A stretch of 64,000 nt of DNA from Eisenbergiella tayi (GTDB taxonomy: Bacteria; Bacillota; Clostridia; Lachnospirales; Lachnospiraceae), in the NCBI RefSeq assembly GCF_001881565.1, contig NZ_MPDJ01000001.1, positions 499,966 to 563,965 of the forward strand, in the 5' to 3' direction. Position 1 is the first letter of the stretch, and each line of letters starts with the position of its first letter. Shown piece by piece: positions 46,214 through 55,683 of the stretch. A program made the position numbers and the translations under genes. Below the pieces are notes generated by a model that made no database searches, was not told the origin of the DNA, and worked only from the letters and a program-made list of their open reading frames with translations.

Positions 46214-48331
46214 TCATTTTCTGCCACCTAATTGTCTATTACATATATGCTTTAATAATTGCATAACCCCTGATGCTTTCTCACCAAGGCCGCAAAGGCA
46301 ACAAATTATACGCAGCCGCCTTGCCTTAAATACATGAGCAGTCATAATCAGGCCGAAATTCTTAATAATAATCTGTTTCAACTCCATCTGGTATTCCTTA
46401 TAATCCTTCCGGTTTCGGCTGCATGAAAGATTAATAAAATTATCTACAACAGAATATAAATAATACATATAAGCTGCCTCCCGAAGCGCTGGGCAGCAAT
46501 TTAAAATATCCTGATATACATTCCATGAATAACAAGTATATATTTTTTTTGCATTGCTAAACTCAGATCTCGTGGTACTTCCTTCTCTGGAACGCTGTTC
46601 GTATACACAAAAATCACATTGAACATTCTTTTTACTCTTTAGAACAATTTTATACATAATAGGAACATCTTCAAAAATCGTTCCTTCCGGGAATCTGACA
46701 TCCGCCCATAATTCTGCCTTGTAAATTTTGGCAAATGTATTGCTATCAAGTCCATCGTGTAGAAACATTCTTCTGCAAGCTTCCCTGGAATCAAGAATAC
46801 TAATATGGCCACAGTGGTATAATTCCTGTTCTTTCCCAATACCAAACAACCTGATGCCACCGTAACAAATATCCGCTTTATAAGATGTAATTGCACTATA
46901 CAGGTTTTCTATCGCATTATCCGCCAGTCTGTCATCGGAATCCAAAAATATATAGTAATGTCCACTACATTTTTTCAATGCTAAATTTCTGGCTTTCGAC
47001 TGTCCTCCGTTATTCTGGTGGAAAACCTTGATACGCCGGTCGATTTTACTGTAAATTTCACAGATATCACCACTTCTGTCGGTAGAACCGTCATCCACTA
47101 TAATTAATTCCCAATTTTTATAGGACTGACAGATAACACTTTTTATGCACTCTTCTACATAATTTTCCGTATTGTATAATGGTGTAATAACCGAGACTAA
47201 TTCATCTATAGAATTTTTATTGTTTTCTGACGGTAATACGTTTTTTAATATCATGAGTCCTGCCTCGCTGCTGTATTTATCTAAATACAGCCGATATACT
47301 TCTTCCTGAAAGAAAGGGACTTGAGTTTTATAAAACCATTTAATACTTTCAATGAATTCCCTTTGTGAATTACAGCGAAAAACACCTTTAACATTCTCAG
47401 TCTCGTATCCTTCCAACGCTTCGTCTGTTGCAAAAATAGTTCTGCCATACATCATTGCTTCCGCCGTTTTTACTTTCATGCCAGAGCCATATAAAACGGG
47501 TATTACAATTACCGGAAAACGATAATAATAATCTTCAAGATTTTCTACCGTCCCTATGACAATTACATTCTTTTGTTCTAAATACTGCTTGCTCCGTTCA
47601 AAATCTTTTCCTACAACGTACAATGTAAAATCCGGCAAGTCAGGCATTACGCAATTAATAAACCACAAAATACCATCATAATTAGGGCCGAAATTTGAAC
47701 CAATAAATAATAATTCCTTTTTTGAAATTTTATGTACAACCTTCTTTGAATCAAAGTGGTTTTCAAATGTAACCGGCAGTATGGCATCCGCTTTTCTTCC
47801 ATATTCATTATAGATCTCACTACTGTCTCTCTCACTGATACAAATCAAGGTATCACATTCAGATACCGCAATTCGTTCACATTTACTTACAGCAAAATAT
47901 CCCAAAGCATAAATCAGCCCCTCATGTTTCATTTTCAAATAATAATATTTCTTTTCAAAGTTATGTTCGAATACAACCGTATAAATGCTATCCGGTATTT
48001 TGGGTAATAAATTTCCTGACAAAGAACCATCAAAAAAAACAATATCCGGATTAATGTGGATAATCAAATTCGTTATCTCCCGTTCTTTCCACGGGAAATA
48101 CATTTTGTATCCCATGGTCTGCGCCAATATAGCCTTCCACCTTCTCAACCTCTTATAAGCATAATAGTGTTCAGGTAGTTTACCCTTCCATTCACTAAAA
48201 AAAAGAATATCCACATTTTCTTTTCCATAAATATTCTGCAAAAATTTAAGATTATTTTTACAGGCATGTTCTCCTCCGCTATAGTAGGATTTCATTAGAT
48301 CCGCACTTGTTAAAAATAATATTTTTTTCAT
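46214..48331 (-). CDS. Fused glycosyltransferase: GT4 N-terminus, GT2 C-terminus
   Basis: Cytoplasmic protein of 705 aa with two catalytic units. Residues about 1-375 form a GT4 (GT-B) enzyme: 'FIGSNFGPNYDGILWF', 'VIVIGTVENLEDYYY', and the donor-site region 'PVLYGSGMKVKTAEAMMYG'. From about 385 a GT2 (GT-A) domain begins, 'VSVITPLYNTENYVEECIKS', with 'WELIIVDDGSTDRSGDIC' and 'YIFLDSDDRLADNA' (DxD). It should add two sugars in succession. The N-terminal unit is a close paralogue of the separate GT4 at 49726-50880. The start was set at the ATG of MKKILFL; upstream in-frame starts exist. Its start overlaps the preceding gene by 53 nt. Confidence 0.88.
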   Translation of the reverse strand: MKKILFLTSADLMKSYYSGGEHACKNNLKFLQNIYGKENVDILFFSEWKGKLPEHYYAYKRLRRWKAILAQTMGYKMYFPWKEREITNLIIHINPDIVFFDGSLSGNLLPKIPDSIYTVVFEHNFEKKYYYLKMKHEGLIYALGYFAVSKCERIAVSECDTLICISERDSSEIYNEYGRKADAILPVTFENHFDSKKVVHKISKKELLFIGSNFGPNYDGILWFINCVMPDLPDFTLYVVGKDFERSKQYLEQKNVIVIGTVENLEDYYYRFPVIVIPVLYGSGMKVKTAEAMMYGRTIFATDEALEGYETENVKGVFRCNSQREFIESIKWFYKTQVPFFQEEVYRLYLDKYSSEAGLMILKNVLPSENNKNSIDELVSVITPLYNTENYVEECIKSVICQSYKNWELIIVDDGSTDRSGDICEIYSKIDRRIKVFHQNNGGQSKARNLALKKCSGHYYIFLDSDDRLADNAIENLYSAITSYKADICYGGIRLFGIGKEQELYHCGHISILDSREACRRMFLHDGLDSNTFAKIYKAELWADVRFPEGTIFEDVPIMYKIVLKSKKNVQCDFCVYEQRSREGSTTRSEFSNAKKIYTCYSWNVYQDILNCCPALREAAYMYYLYSVVDNFINLSCSRNRKDYKEYQMELKQIIIKNFGLIMTAHVFKARRLRIICCLCGLGEKASGVMQLLKHICNRQLGGRK

Positions 48332-49745
48332 TGTCTGTCTCATCTCCAAAGCTAGCAGATACCTTACTGTTTACTTGATTGCCATTACATTCCGTTAGGG
48401 CAAAAGAAATCAAAATTATGCTAACAGGTGCACAAAACGGACCTACGGGATAAAAAAATGTCGCGAACAGAAATGTAACTGCCAATACCTGACATATTTT
48501 TTTATCCTCTCTATTTTCATTTTGATGTTTCTTAAATTTCTTGAAAATTTCCATAAGCAGGTACAACCATAATACAAAACCGATTAATCCATAATTTATC
48601 AATATATTCTGAGCAAAACTGTTATTCTTGTATATATCATTATTTAAGTTCATATATAATTGTCGAATAAATTCATTTCCCAGATTATCAGGAATATCTA
48701 ACATTCTGCTTCCACCTGTAAAAAGCAACAATGCAAATGATACTATGATAAAAAATGACTGTTTATACCATTTCTGAAATTTTCTCATCAATACGGCTTC
48801 CGGATTTCTATTACACGGAACCTTTTTCCAATAAGCTTTTATTCCTCTACCCAAACAAAGCAGAAAAAGGTCAATGTAAATTCCATATCTGGTTAAAATA
48901 TTTTCATGCAAAGTAACGTCTGTTAAATACTGTAGTAAAGGTAAATTTGTCATTATTCCGAGAAAAACAAAACAAAGCACCAGATTTCGTTTAATCAAAG
49001 TTACAGTAGGTTGATAAAAAAGAGGTAATAACAATAAAAAAACGCCGGCCATACAGATAGCTGCAATATTTCCAAATAAAAAGAGAACCACACTTCCTAA
49101 AATTGATACCAACAGATAAAAATTTCTCCATCCTGTTATGCACCCTTTTTCATACAAAACAGAACTGATACAAAAAGAAAACAATAGCCAGGATGCTGCT
49201 TCCGGCTGCCTCAGCAAAATATCCGCCCCCAGAATTCCCTGTCTTTCTGTCAGATAATAATACAGCATATCCAAATACAGTAAAAAAGAAGAAAATAACA
49301 CCAAATTAAGATAATGAACGAAGTTCCCTGAAAAGGATTTCAAAAGGAAGAAAGTAACTATCAAACATACAAAAAAAATATCTGTTTCAAAATTATCTTC
49401 CTGCAAAATAATCCTGATACTTCCTTTTATTATAAACAACACCGCTAAAAGCAACAAAATGCTGTCTATTCGACATAGCCGTTTTCTTGCTGTTTTTCCT
49501 TTCTGTAGGGGAAAAAAAAGGTACAATAAAGCTGTCAGTAATGTAAGGATATAATAAAGAAACTCTTTTTCCGAAAAAGAAACAAATATCTTAGCATCCC
49601 CCAGATACAACGGATACAGAAAACACATAATACGCAAATAAATATCCAGAATGGCCAATCTTCCTTTACATAAATCTGGACAGAAAAAATCTTTTATACT
49701 ATAAATAACCATTTTTATTTCTGTTTTACTCAATAGTTTCTGCAT
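48279..49745 (-). CDS. Wzy-like polysaccharide polymerase / O-antigen ligase-type membrane protein
   Basis: Membrane protein of about 488 aa with ten or more helices and a large loop (about 300-370). It fits the topology of Wzy polymerases/WaaL ligases, which are poorly conserved in sequence. The identification rests mainly on topology and its place between glycosyltransferases and a flippase. The start is uncertain: ATG at 49745 follows GGGGAAAATATTAAGG, with alternatives at 49766 (GTG) and 49712 (ATG). Overlaps both neighbours, indicating tight coupling. Confidence 0.7.
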   Translation of the reverse strand: MQKLLSKTEIKMVIYSIKDFFCPDLCKGRLAILDIYLRIMCFLYPLYLGDAKIFVSFSEKEFLYYILTLLTALLYLFFPLQKGKTARKRLCRIDSILLLLAVLFIIKGSIRIILQEDNFETDIFFVCLIVTFFLLKSFSGNFVHYLNLVLFSSFLLYLDMLYYYLTERQGILGADILLRQPEAASWLLFSFCISSVLYEKGCITGWRNFYLLVSILGSVVLFLFGNIAAICMAGVFLLLLPLFYQPTVTLIKRNLVLCFVFLGIMTNLPLLQYLTDVTLHENILTRYGIYIDLFLLCLGRGIKAYWKKVPCNRNPEAVLMRKFQKWYKQSFFIIVSFALLLFTGGSRMLDIPDNLGNEFIRQLYMNLNNDIYKNNSFAQNILINYGLIGFVLWLYLLMEIFKKFKKHQNENREDKKICQVLAVTFLFATFFYPVGPFCAPVSIILISFALTECNGNQVNSKVSASFGDETDNEKNIIFNKCGSNEILL

Positions 49746-50880
49746 CCTTAATATTTTCCCCAACACATCTGCCCAGAAAATCCCTGAAATCTTTTTCTAT
49801 CGCACCCGTTTCATATTTATTCAAAAAATGTTGTCTTACTCTTTGATTCATATGGGAATTTTTATTTACATTGGCCTTTATTTGGCTCACAAATTCTTCC
49901 TTGGTATTACATTCAAAAATTCCCCTACCTCTTACTCCTTCTATGTCATAGCCTTCCAGTGCTTCTTGAGTTGCAAATATATTTTTACCATACATCATGG
50001 CTTCCGCTGTTTTAACTTTCATACCATTTCCAAAGAAAACAGGCATAATAACCGCATTCGCCTGATTATAATATACCGACAGATTGTCTACTGTACCTAT
50101 GACTTCAACATTAACTCTTTCAAGCTCTTTTTTTCTGCTCTCCATATTTTTTCCGACAATATAAAGCATACACTCTGTTAGTTCTGGCATTACTTCTTCA
50201 ACAAACCATTCTATTCCCGATATATTAGGACCAAACAGCGAGCCAACAAAAAGTAAAATAGTCTTTGATTTTGTTCCCGTAATATCTTTTTTCTCGGCGT
50301 AAACGTCGTTAAAAGTAATAGGTAATATGTAGCCCTCTTTATTCTTATATAGTTGTTTGGCTTGCTTTTTATCTCTTTCATTCAGGAAAATACAGAAATC
50401 GGCTGCCTTAACCGCATGCTTTTCATTATACGAATATGAAAAATAAGGTATGATATAGCCAACACCCTCATGAAGAAGCTTATTTTTGGCATAATTTTTT
50501 TCGATATTATGAAAGAATACAATTCTTACTGCATCCCTTCCTATATTCTTCAGGAAGCTGCCTATCGTAGAAGAGTCACAGAAGATGATATCTACTTTTA
50601 AATAATTTATATAATTTATAACTTCTTTTTTTATCTTCCGACTACAAACATTTCTTCCTGACATGGTGTTCAATAATAATTGGATTTTATTTTTTTGTGT
50701 AGGAAATATCTTTTCATTTTCAAATAAGTGCTCATATTTATAATTGGAGAACATACACAAATAAACGTTTTTATCACCGAAGATACTTCTAAGTAAATTA
50801 TAATTTCGCAGACTGCATTGCTGTCCTCCGTTTTGAGGATTGTATAGAAATTCATGTCCTGCAATAAACAATATTTTCAC
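49726..50880 (-). CDS. Glycosyltransferase family 4
   Basis: GT-B enzyme of 384 aa. The opening 'KILFIAGHEFLYNPQNGGQQ' is followed by a glycosyltransferase core with 'LLFVGSLFGPNISGIEWF', 'VNVEVIGTVDNLSVYYNQAN' and 'FFGNGMKVKTAEAMMYGKN', the nucleotide-sugar region. It is very similar in layout and motifs to the first half of the fused enzyme at 46214-48331. The GTG start at 50880 is preferred because AAGAAGGA lies 7 nt upstream. It adds one sugar to the lipid-linked unit; donor unknown. Confidence 0.87.
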   Translation of the reverse strand: MKILFIAGHEFLYNPQNGGQQCSLRNYNLLRSIFGDKNVYLCMFSNYKYEHLFENEKIFPTQKNKIQLLLNTMSGRNVCSRKIKKEVINYINYLKVDIIFCDSSTIGSFLKNIGRDAVRIVFFHNIEKNYAKNKLLHEGVGYIIPYFSYSYNEKHAVKAADFCIFLNERDKKQAKQLYKNKEGYILPITFNDVYAEKKDITGTKSKTILLFVGSLFGPNISGIEWFVEEVMPELTECMLYIVGKNMESRKKELERVNVEVIGTVDNLSVYYNQANAVIMPVFFGNGMKVKTAEAMMYGKNIFATQEALEGYDIEGVRGRGIFECNTKEEFVSQIKANVNKNSHMNQRVRQHFLNKYETGAIEKDFRDFLGRCVGENIKDAETIE

Positions 50881-50905
50881 TGACAAATCCTTCTTTCTTA
50901 TTTCA

Positions 50906-52042
50906 TCAGACGAGCCTTTCTATAACCTCTACAATTTTGTCCCAGGAAAAGCAATAAGCCCTATTCCTCACATTTGTAATAAATTTTTCTTCTTTCTTTT
51001 CATCAAAATAATTTCTGATTGCCTCTGCCAGCTGCTTTGAATTTTCTTCTTCCACCACATACCCAGTCTTCCCATCCTCAACCACATCCGGCAATCCTCC
51101 CACGTTGGTAACCACCACAGGCTTCTCAAACCCATACGCAATCTGTACAATCCCACTCTGTGTTGCATCAACATAAGGCAGAACCACCAAATCACATGCA
51201 GCAAAAAATTTTTCTATATCCCGGTCAGGTATATATCCGTCACAAATGTCAATAAACTTTTCAACATTTTTTTCCTTAATTAGGCTAACATATGTCTCTT
51301 TGTTTTCCTCACTCCCAAAATCCCCGACAATCATTAACTTAACATCTGCTATCCTGCGACTGATTTCAGGCATGGCTTCTATCAAATACCGCAACCCTTT
51401 ATACTCTCTCACAAATCCAAAAAACAGAAGTATTTTTTCATGCATGGATTTTCCCAAAAGTTCTCTGGATTTTTCTTTCGACAGGTTTTCAAACTTAAAT
51501 GCATTATAGGTTGGATGAACCGTCTGCTCATATCTGGCATCCGGCATAATCCCTTTCAAGTCTTCAGCATCCTTTCCCGATTGGACAATAAAATAATTCC
51601 CCTGTTTCAGAACCATCCTTGTCAGCAATTTATCCATCGGGAACCGTTCATGCGGGAATACGTTATGACATACGAAAAGAATTTTCAAAGCCCCCAAAGC
51701 CTTAGCCATACTCCAATAGCAAGGGGCAAAATAAGGATGCCACCATTGAATAATAACCAAATCCGGGTTTAGTTTTTTAATCTTGTTGGCAGCGGTAAAC
51801 CAGTTTACCGGATTCGCCGTATGTATCCAATAATTGGTATCTTCTATTTTAAAACTGTCATTTTCATAATCTCTTTGTTCTTTTTTATAAAGCAGTTTAG
51901 GATATTGAAACTTATAGGAAACCATAGTTACCTTATACTTATCAGAGAGCGCACGATACATCAGTCCTGTATAGTGGGAAATACCTCCCTTATATGGGTA
52001 TACCGGCCCTATAAGAACAATATTTTCCATATCCTTATTCAT
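50906..52042 (-). CDS. Glycosyltransferase family 4
   Basis: GT4 enzyme of 378 aa: 'VLIGPVYPYKGGISHYTGLM' (acceptor side), 'HNVFPHERFPMD', 'FFGFVREYKGLRYLIEAMPE', and the donor-binding 'DLVVLPYVDATQSGIVQIAY' with 'PVVVTNVGGLPDVVEDGKTG'. It is not closely related to the other GT4 proteins of the operon. Start and the preceding stop overlap as ATGA, so translation is coupled. Part of the gene (about 51040-51130) is distinctly richer in G+C than the rest. Confidence 0.9.
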   Translation of the reverse strand: MNKDMENIVLIGPVYPYKGGISHYTGLMYRALSDKYKVTMVSYKFQYPKLLYKKEQRDYENDSFKIEDTNYWIHTANPVNWFTAANKIKKLNPDLVIIQWWHPYFAPCYWSMAKALGALKILFVCHNVFPHERFPMDKLLTRMVLKQGNYFIVQSGKDAEDLKGIMPDARYEQTVHPTYNAFKFENLSKEKSRELLGKSMHEKILLFFGFVREYKGLRYLIEAMPEISRRIADVKLMIVGDFGSEENKETYVSLIKEKNVEKFIDICDGYIPDRDIEKFFAACDLVVLPYVDATQSGIVQIAYGFEKPVVVTNVGGLPDVVEDGKTGYVVEEENSKQLAEAIRNYFDEKKEEKFITNVRNRAYCFSWDKIVEVIERLV

Positions 52043-52614
52043 TTTACTTTTCCTGTATTTTTCTTCATATTTGAAGGTCTTTCATCATTTTTGGGTTTAC
52101 GCAATGCAGAAACCAAACCTGTAACAAAAACTGCAGCAATTAAAACAATAATAATAATTCTCCACACCTTAGAACGCGCTATCGCCTTCCTCTGCATTTC
52201 CAAAGATTCAATAAACGCAGCGTCTTCTTCTCCAATTTTCTGCATTTCCTGATCTAAAGCTTCCGCGTCCAATAATGTCGCTGCCGTCATATCCGCTGCG
52301 GGCACAAACGCTGTTTTTCCCTGGTAATAAATCTCACACCAGCCATTTGTTTCTTCTCCCACAACCAAAAGATGCGTTCCGGCCTGCAGCTTAACAACAG
52401 AAGCCGCGCCTTCTTTCGGCTGCTCCAGGCCAACAGTGTCAACTGCTGCCGCCATTAAATTCCCCTGCACATTTGCCGCTTCCTGGTTTTCATCTTTTTC
52501 CGCCGCCCGCGCATGCAGGGAAAAACCAGCACAAAATAAAATCGTAATAAAAAGGCACGTCAGCACACAAACTAATCTCTGCCTGATATAAATTGCATTA
52601 CCAATCTTTTTCAT
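52039..52614 (-). CDS. Secreted SH3-domain protein with C-terminal membrane anchor
   Basis: Protein of 191 aa. It has an N-terminal signal or anchor helix (about 12-36, ending HARAAEK), a bacterial SH3-like domain ('LQAGTHLLVVGEETNGWCEI', then YYQGKTAFVPAADM; about 70-110), a Glu-rich helical stretch, and a membrane helix near the C-terminus ('VWRIIIIVLIAAVFVTGLVSA') with a short basic cytoplasmic tail. Bacterial SH3 domains bind cell-wall peptides or glycans, so it may link the polysaccharide machinery to the wall; this is inference. It is coupled to the GT4 gene by an ATGA overlap. Confidence 0.75.
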   Translation of the reverse strand: MKKIGNAIYIRQRLVCVLTCLFITILFCAGFSLHARAAEKDENQEAANVQGNLMAAAVDTVGLEQPKEGAASVVKLQAGTHLLVVGEETNGWCEIYYQGKTAFVPAADMTAATLLDAEALDQEMQKIGEEDAAFIESLEMQRKAIARSKVWRIIIIVLIAAVFVTGLVSALRKPKNDERPSNMKKNTGKVK

Positions 52615-52701
52615 TTTTATACCCCTTGTCCGCTTCAGCGGACATTAATTCAATATTTGATACATACTTTGTTTCAAACATTCTTCCATCTGTTCATTTC
52701 T

Positions 52702-53733
52702 TTACCGTACCGCAGCCTCTTCCTCTCTCTCCGGTTTAAAATAAAGAATATCCTTCGTACCGTCTTTCCTTTTATCTTCTCTCACCGGTGCCTCTCTGTC
52801 GTATTCCATCCGTTTCACATGATACTGCACATCCTGAAGGATCTTCCGGTTCGCGGCAATCACATCAGCAACCAGTCCAATCATAAAGGTCAGGAATCCG
52901 ATTATAATCAACGTGCAGGCCAAAATAAGGGACTGTATATGGCCTCCGCCCGTCCCGTTTGCAAGAAAATATAAGAACCTCACACCAATTCCCAATCCAA
53001 TCAGCACGCTGGGAATCGACAGCAATGTAAAGCACATAAGCGGCTTATACATCATATAAGCTCTCAGAATCGTCAGCACCGATTTCTTTACATATCCCCA
53101 GATACTCTTAAACAGTCGGGAAGGGCGTAATTCAGCATTCGTCCTGATAGGAACGCTTGTAACAGCGATTTTTTCTCTTCCCGCCTGTACGATTGTTTCC
53201 AATGTATATGTATAATCATTTACCACATTCATCCTCATGGCGGCTTCCCGTGAAAAGGCCCGGAAGCCGCTGGGTGCATCCGGAATGTTGGTATGGGAAG
53301 CTTTACGTACCACCCAGCTTCCAAAATGCTGCAGCTTCTTCTTCACAAAAGAGAAATGTTCCGTATCGTCGATAGGCCGTTCTCCTATTACCATGTCCGC
53401 TTCGCCGTCTAAAATGGGCTTAATCAGTACGGCGATATCCTCTCCGCAATACTGATTATCCGCATCCGTATTCACTATGATATCGGCGCCGCATTTCAGG
53501 CAGCCATCCAGTCCCGCCACAAATCCTTTCGCCAGACCCTTATTCTGTTTGAAATTCACCACATGATGGACTCCCCATTTCCGGGCCACCTCTACCGTAT
53601 CATCATGGCTTCCGTCATTGATGATCAGGTATTCAATGGTATCAACCCCATCCAGCTTTTTAGGCAGATCATTAAGCGCCACTTCCAGAGTTTCTGCTTC
53701 GTTATAACACGGGATTTGAATAATCAGTTTCAT
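52702..53733 (-). CDS. GT2 glycosyltransferase, DPM1/GtrB-like, with two C-terminal membrane helices
   Basis: Membrane-bound GT-A enzyme of 343 aa: 'LIIQIPCYNEAETLEVALND', 'YLIINDGSHDDTVEVARKWG', 'ADIIVNTDADNQYCGEDIAV' (the metal-binding Asp residues) and 'FRAFSREAAMRMNVVNDYTY'. Two helices (about 235-260 and 270-300) anchor the C-terminus. Proteins of this layout make undecaprenyl-phosphate-linked sugars, the donors used by GT-C transferases such as the neighbouring proteins at 53814 and 43007. The start follows GCGGAGGCTGTT. GC content is close to the chromosome average. Confidence 0.9.
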   Translation of the reverse strand: MKLIIQIPCYNEAETLEVALNDLPKKLDGVDTIEYLIINDGSHDDTVEVARKWGVHHVVNFKQNKGLAKGFVAGLDGCLKCGADIIVNTDADNQYCGEDIAVLIKPILDGEADMVIGERPIDDTEHFSFVKKKLQHFGSWVVRKASHTNIPDAPSGFRAFSREAAMRMNVVNDYTYTLETIVQAGREKIAVTSVPIRTNAELRPSRLFKSIWGYVKKSVLTILRAYMMYKPLMCFTLLSIPSVLIGLGIGVRFLYFLANGTGGGHIQSLILACTLIIIGFLTFMIGLVADVIAANRKILQDVQYHVKRMEYDREAPVREDKRKDGTKDILYFKPEREEEAAVR

Positions 53734-53813
53734 AACAGCCTCCGCTTTCTCTGATTGTATTTTTACAGCAGCTTCCCTTCATAATGATTACTTCTTTTAA
53801 TTGCATCTATAAA

Positions 53814-55583
53814 TCAGGGATTATAATACAAGCACAAATGCCCTGCTTCCCAGCTTCTTTCATACTGCGCTTCAAAAAGGTCTCTGTACTCACTGCCGGA
53901 TTCCAGGATGAGCTTATCGTTCCCTCGTATGTCTTCCGGCCTGATTTCCTCTTTTCCGGCATCCAAAATATCAATTTTTATATTTCTCATCCGAAACTGC
54001 ACCTGTTGAATATAAGGGTTATCCCCCTCATAGATATGGATAATCCGTCCTGAACCATCTGATTCCAGGGCCTCCTTAAGCTTGTCTGCAATCTGTATAT
54101 CTCCATATCCATAGGAATTTCCAATGTAAACATAATGCTCACTGGCCTGAAGCCCCAGCGCTGTCTGCAGAAGCAAAACAACCGCCAATAGCCATTCCAT
54201 CCGCTTTTTTGTGAGAACAGTTATTACTGCCGCAGCCAGAAGAATCAGGCATACTCCCATTCCCCAGGCCTTCCATAAAAAGGGAATTGCGCGGTAGCTC
54301 TCTTCTTCCAACAGATAACTTATTCCAATCATAAAGTAACCATGGATATTTGACATATGGGTATTATTTGTATTGACAACTAAGCCTACAGCACCTGTCA
54401 ATAATGCTGTAAAACCTATAATCATACCGGTTCCAAGCCACAATCTTCTGCTGTCCAGAATCTTTGTTATTCCCAGTGCCAGAAGCAACGGGACAATCAA
54501 TTCACTGTATCTGCCATGTACAAACAAATCCAAACGGTCATTTCCTGCATCCGCACTGCCCAACGTATAAATAACTGTAACCAGAAACTGTGCGGCTGTT
54601 GTAAAGGCTAAAAACAACCAGATAAAATTTTTTCTTACCAGTCTTCCTTTTTTCCATTCCCGAAAAAAAGAAATCACTTTTATAATAAGGAAATAAATTC
54701 CCCAATAGGCAATCCCATAGGTTGCCAATCCCAGATAAAGCATCTTTGCTATGCAGCCGGCAAGGAAATTTTTCATGCCATCCGGGCTGAATAAAACCTT
54801 AAGCTTTCCCCACTGTCCCGAATAGTCATTATTTTGGAGCAGTTCTTCCGAAGCCCCGTGATAGAGTCTTTCGATCAGGCCGTTTTTAATTCCAAGCCCA
54901 ATCAGGAACAAGGCAAGCAGTAAAAGCAAAGCGAATAATACATTTCTTCGAAGCCTGGAATCCTTACTGCTGACAGCCCACAAAAGCAAGGTCAGGCTCC
55001 CCGCTGCAATCATCCCGATACTTCTCATATGGACAAAATAGATATACACAAGCGCCACAGCCAGGCCTGCGGCAGTGATCGCCCGGGGGTTTTCAAAAAA
55101 ACAAACGGATAAATAGCAAATTAATATGTATATAAACAGAAGCAGTCCTTCTGTCATAGTCATCTGCATGTAAAAAATCCAGGGCGGATATAGCACGGCA
55201 ATCCCGCTGATTATCACAGCCCTTTCTTTTTCCATCTCAGGAAAAAGCTTCTGCATCAGCTTGTATAGAAGCACAAGTCCGATACACATCAAAATCATAT
55301 TTACCACTACCGCTGTCCGGTAGGCCATAATGGAATCTTTCACAAAATATAAAATGGGAGCCAGAATCAGACTGTATCCAAAGGAGTAATAAGAACCGAG
55401 AGATGTCGTTTCAGACCAGTCCCATCCCAGCATTTTGGCTGCCGGCGCCCAGTAGCCAAATTCATCCGGGAACAGGGAAAATCCAAATATACGCTGCAGC
55501 CCATACTGGCACAGGCAGAAGCACAAAAGTATAAGCAGTATTAAATACACAGCCGCTTTATTTTTCTTCAGTTTATATAGCAT
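53814..55583 (-). CDS. Polytopic membrane protein, probable GT-C glycosyltransferase (paralogue)
   Basis: Membrane protein of 589 aa with about twelve helices and a soluble tail (about 490-589). The first outer loop reads 'FSLFPDEFGYWAPAAKMLGW', with the acidic pair typical of GT-C enzymes. The order of helices and loops parallels the 585-aa protein at 43007 ('RTAVVVNM' here, 'KTAVVLNG' there). The start follows AAAGGACAGGT. It directly follows the secreted-protein gene after a hairpin and precedes the DPM-like gene that may supply its lipid-linked donor. Confidence 0.75.
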   Translation of the reverse strand: MLYKLKKNKAAVYLILLILLCFCLCQYGLQRIFGFSLFPDEFGYWAPAAKMLGWDWSETTSLGSYYSFGYSLILAPILYFVKDSIMAYRTAVVVNMILMCIGLVLLYKLMQKLFPEMEKERAVIISGIAVLYPPWIFYMQMTMTEGLLLFIYILICYLSVCFFENPRAITAAGLAVALVYIYFVHMRSIGMIAAGSLTLLLWAVSSKDSRLRRNVLFALLLLLALFLIGLGIKNGLIERLYHGASEELLQNNDYSGQWGKLKVLFSPDGMKNFLAGCIAKMLYLGLATYGIAYWGIYFLIIKVISFFREWKKGRLVRKNFIWLFLAFTTAAQFLVTVIYTLGSADAGNDRLDLFVHGRYSELIVPLLLALGITKILDSRRLWLGTGMIIGFTALLTGAVGLVVNTNNTHMSNIHGYFMIGISYLLEEESYRAIPFLWKAWGMGVCLILLAAAVITVLTKKRMEWLLAVVLLLQTALGLQASEHYVYIGNSYGYGDIQIADKLKEALESDGSGRIIHIYEGDNPYIQQVQFRMRNIKIDILDAGKEEIRPEDIRGNDKLILESGSEYRDLFEAQYERSWEAGHLCLYYNP

Positions 55584-55603
55584 ACCTGTCCTTTACGAGA
55601 ATA

Positions 55604-55643
55604 CTGGGAAACAACCGGCAGCCGCCTGCCAGTCATCTCCCAG
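55604..55643 (-). other. Hairpin between secreted-protein gene and the polysaccharide genes
   Basis: CTGGGA pairs with TCCCAG, enclosing an inner CTGGCAG/CTGCCGG stem. A GGAACAAC segment upstream on the minus strand could alternatively pair with GTTGTTTCC inside this structure. There is no T-run. It may stabilise the secreted-protein mRNA or lower downstream transcription. Confidence 0.55.
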
Positions 55644-55683
55644 ACATCTTTCCTGTTGTTCCTTATCGCTTTTTCTTTCCGGA

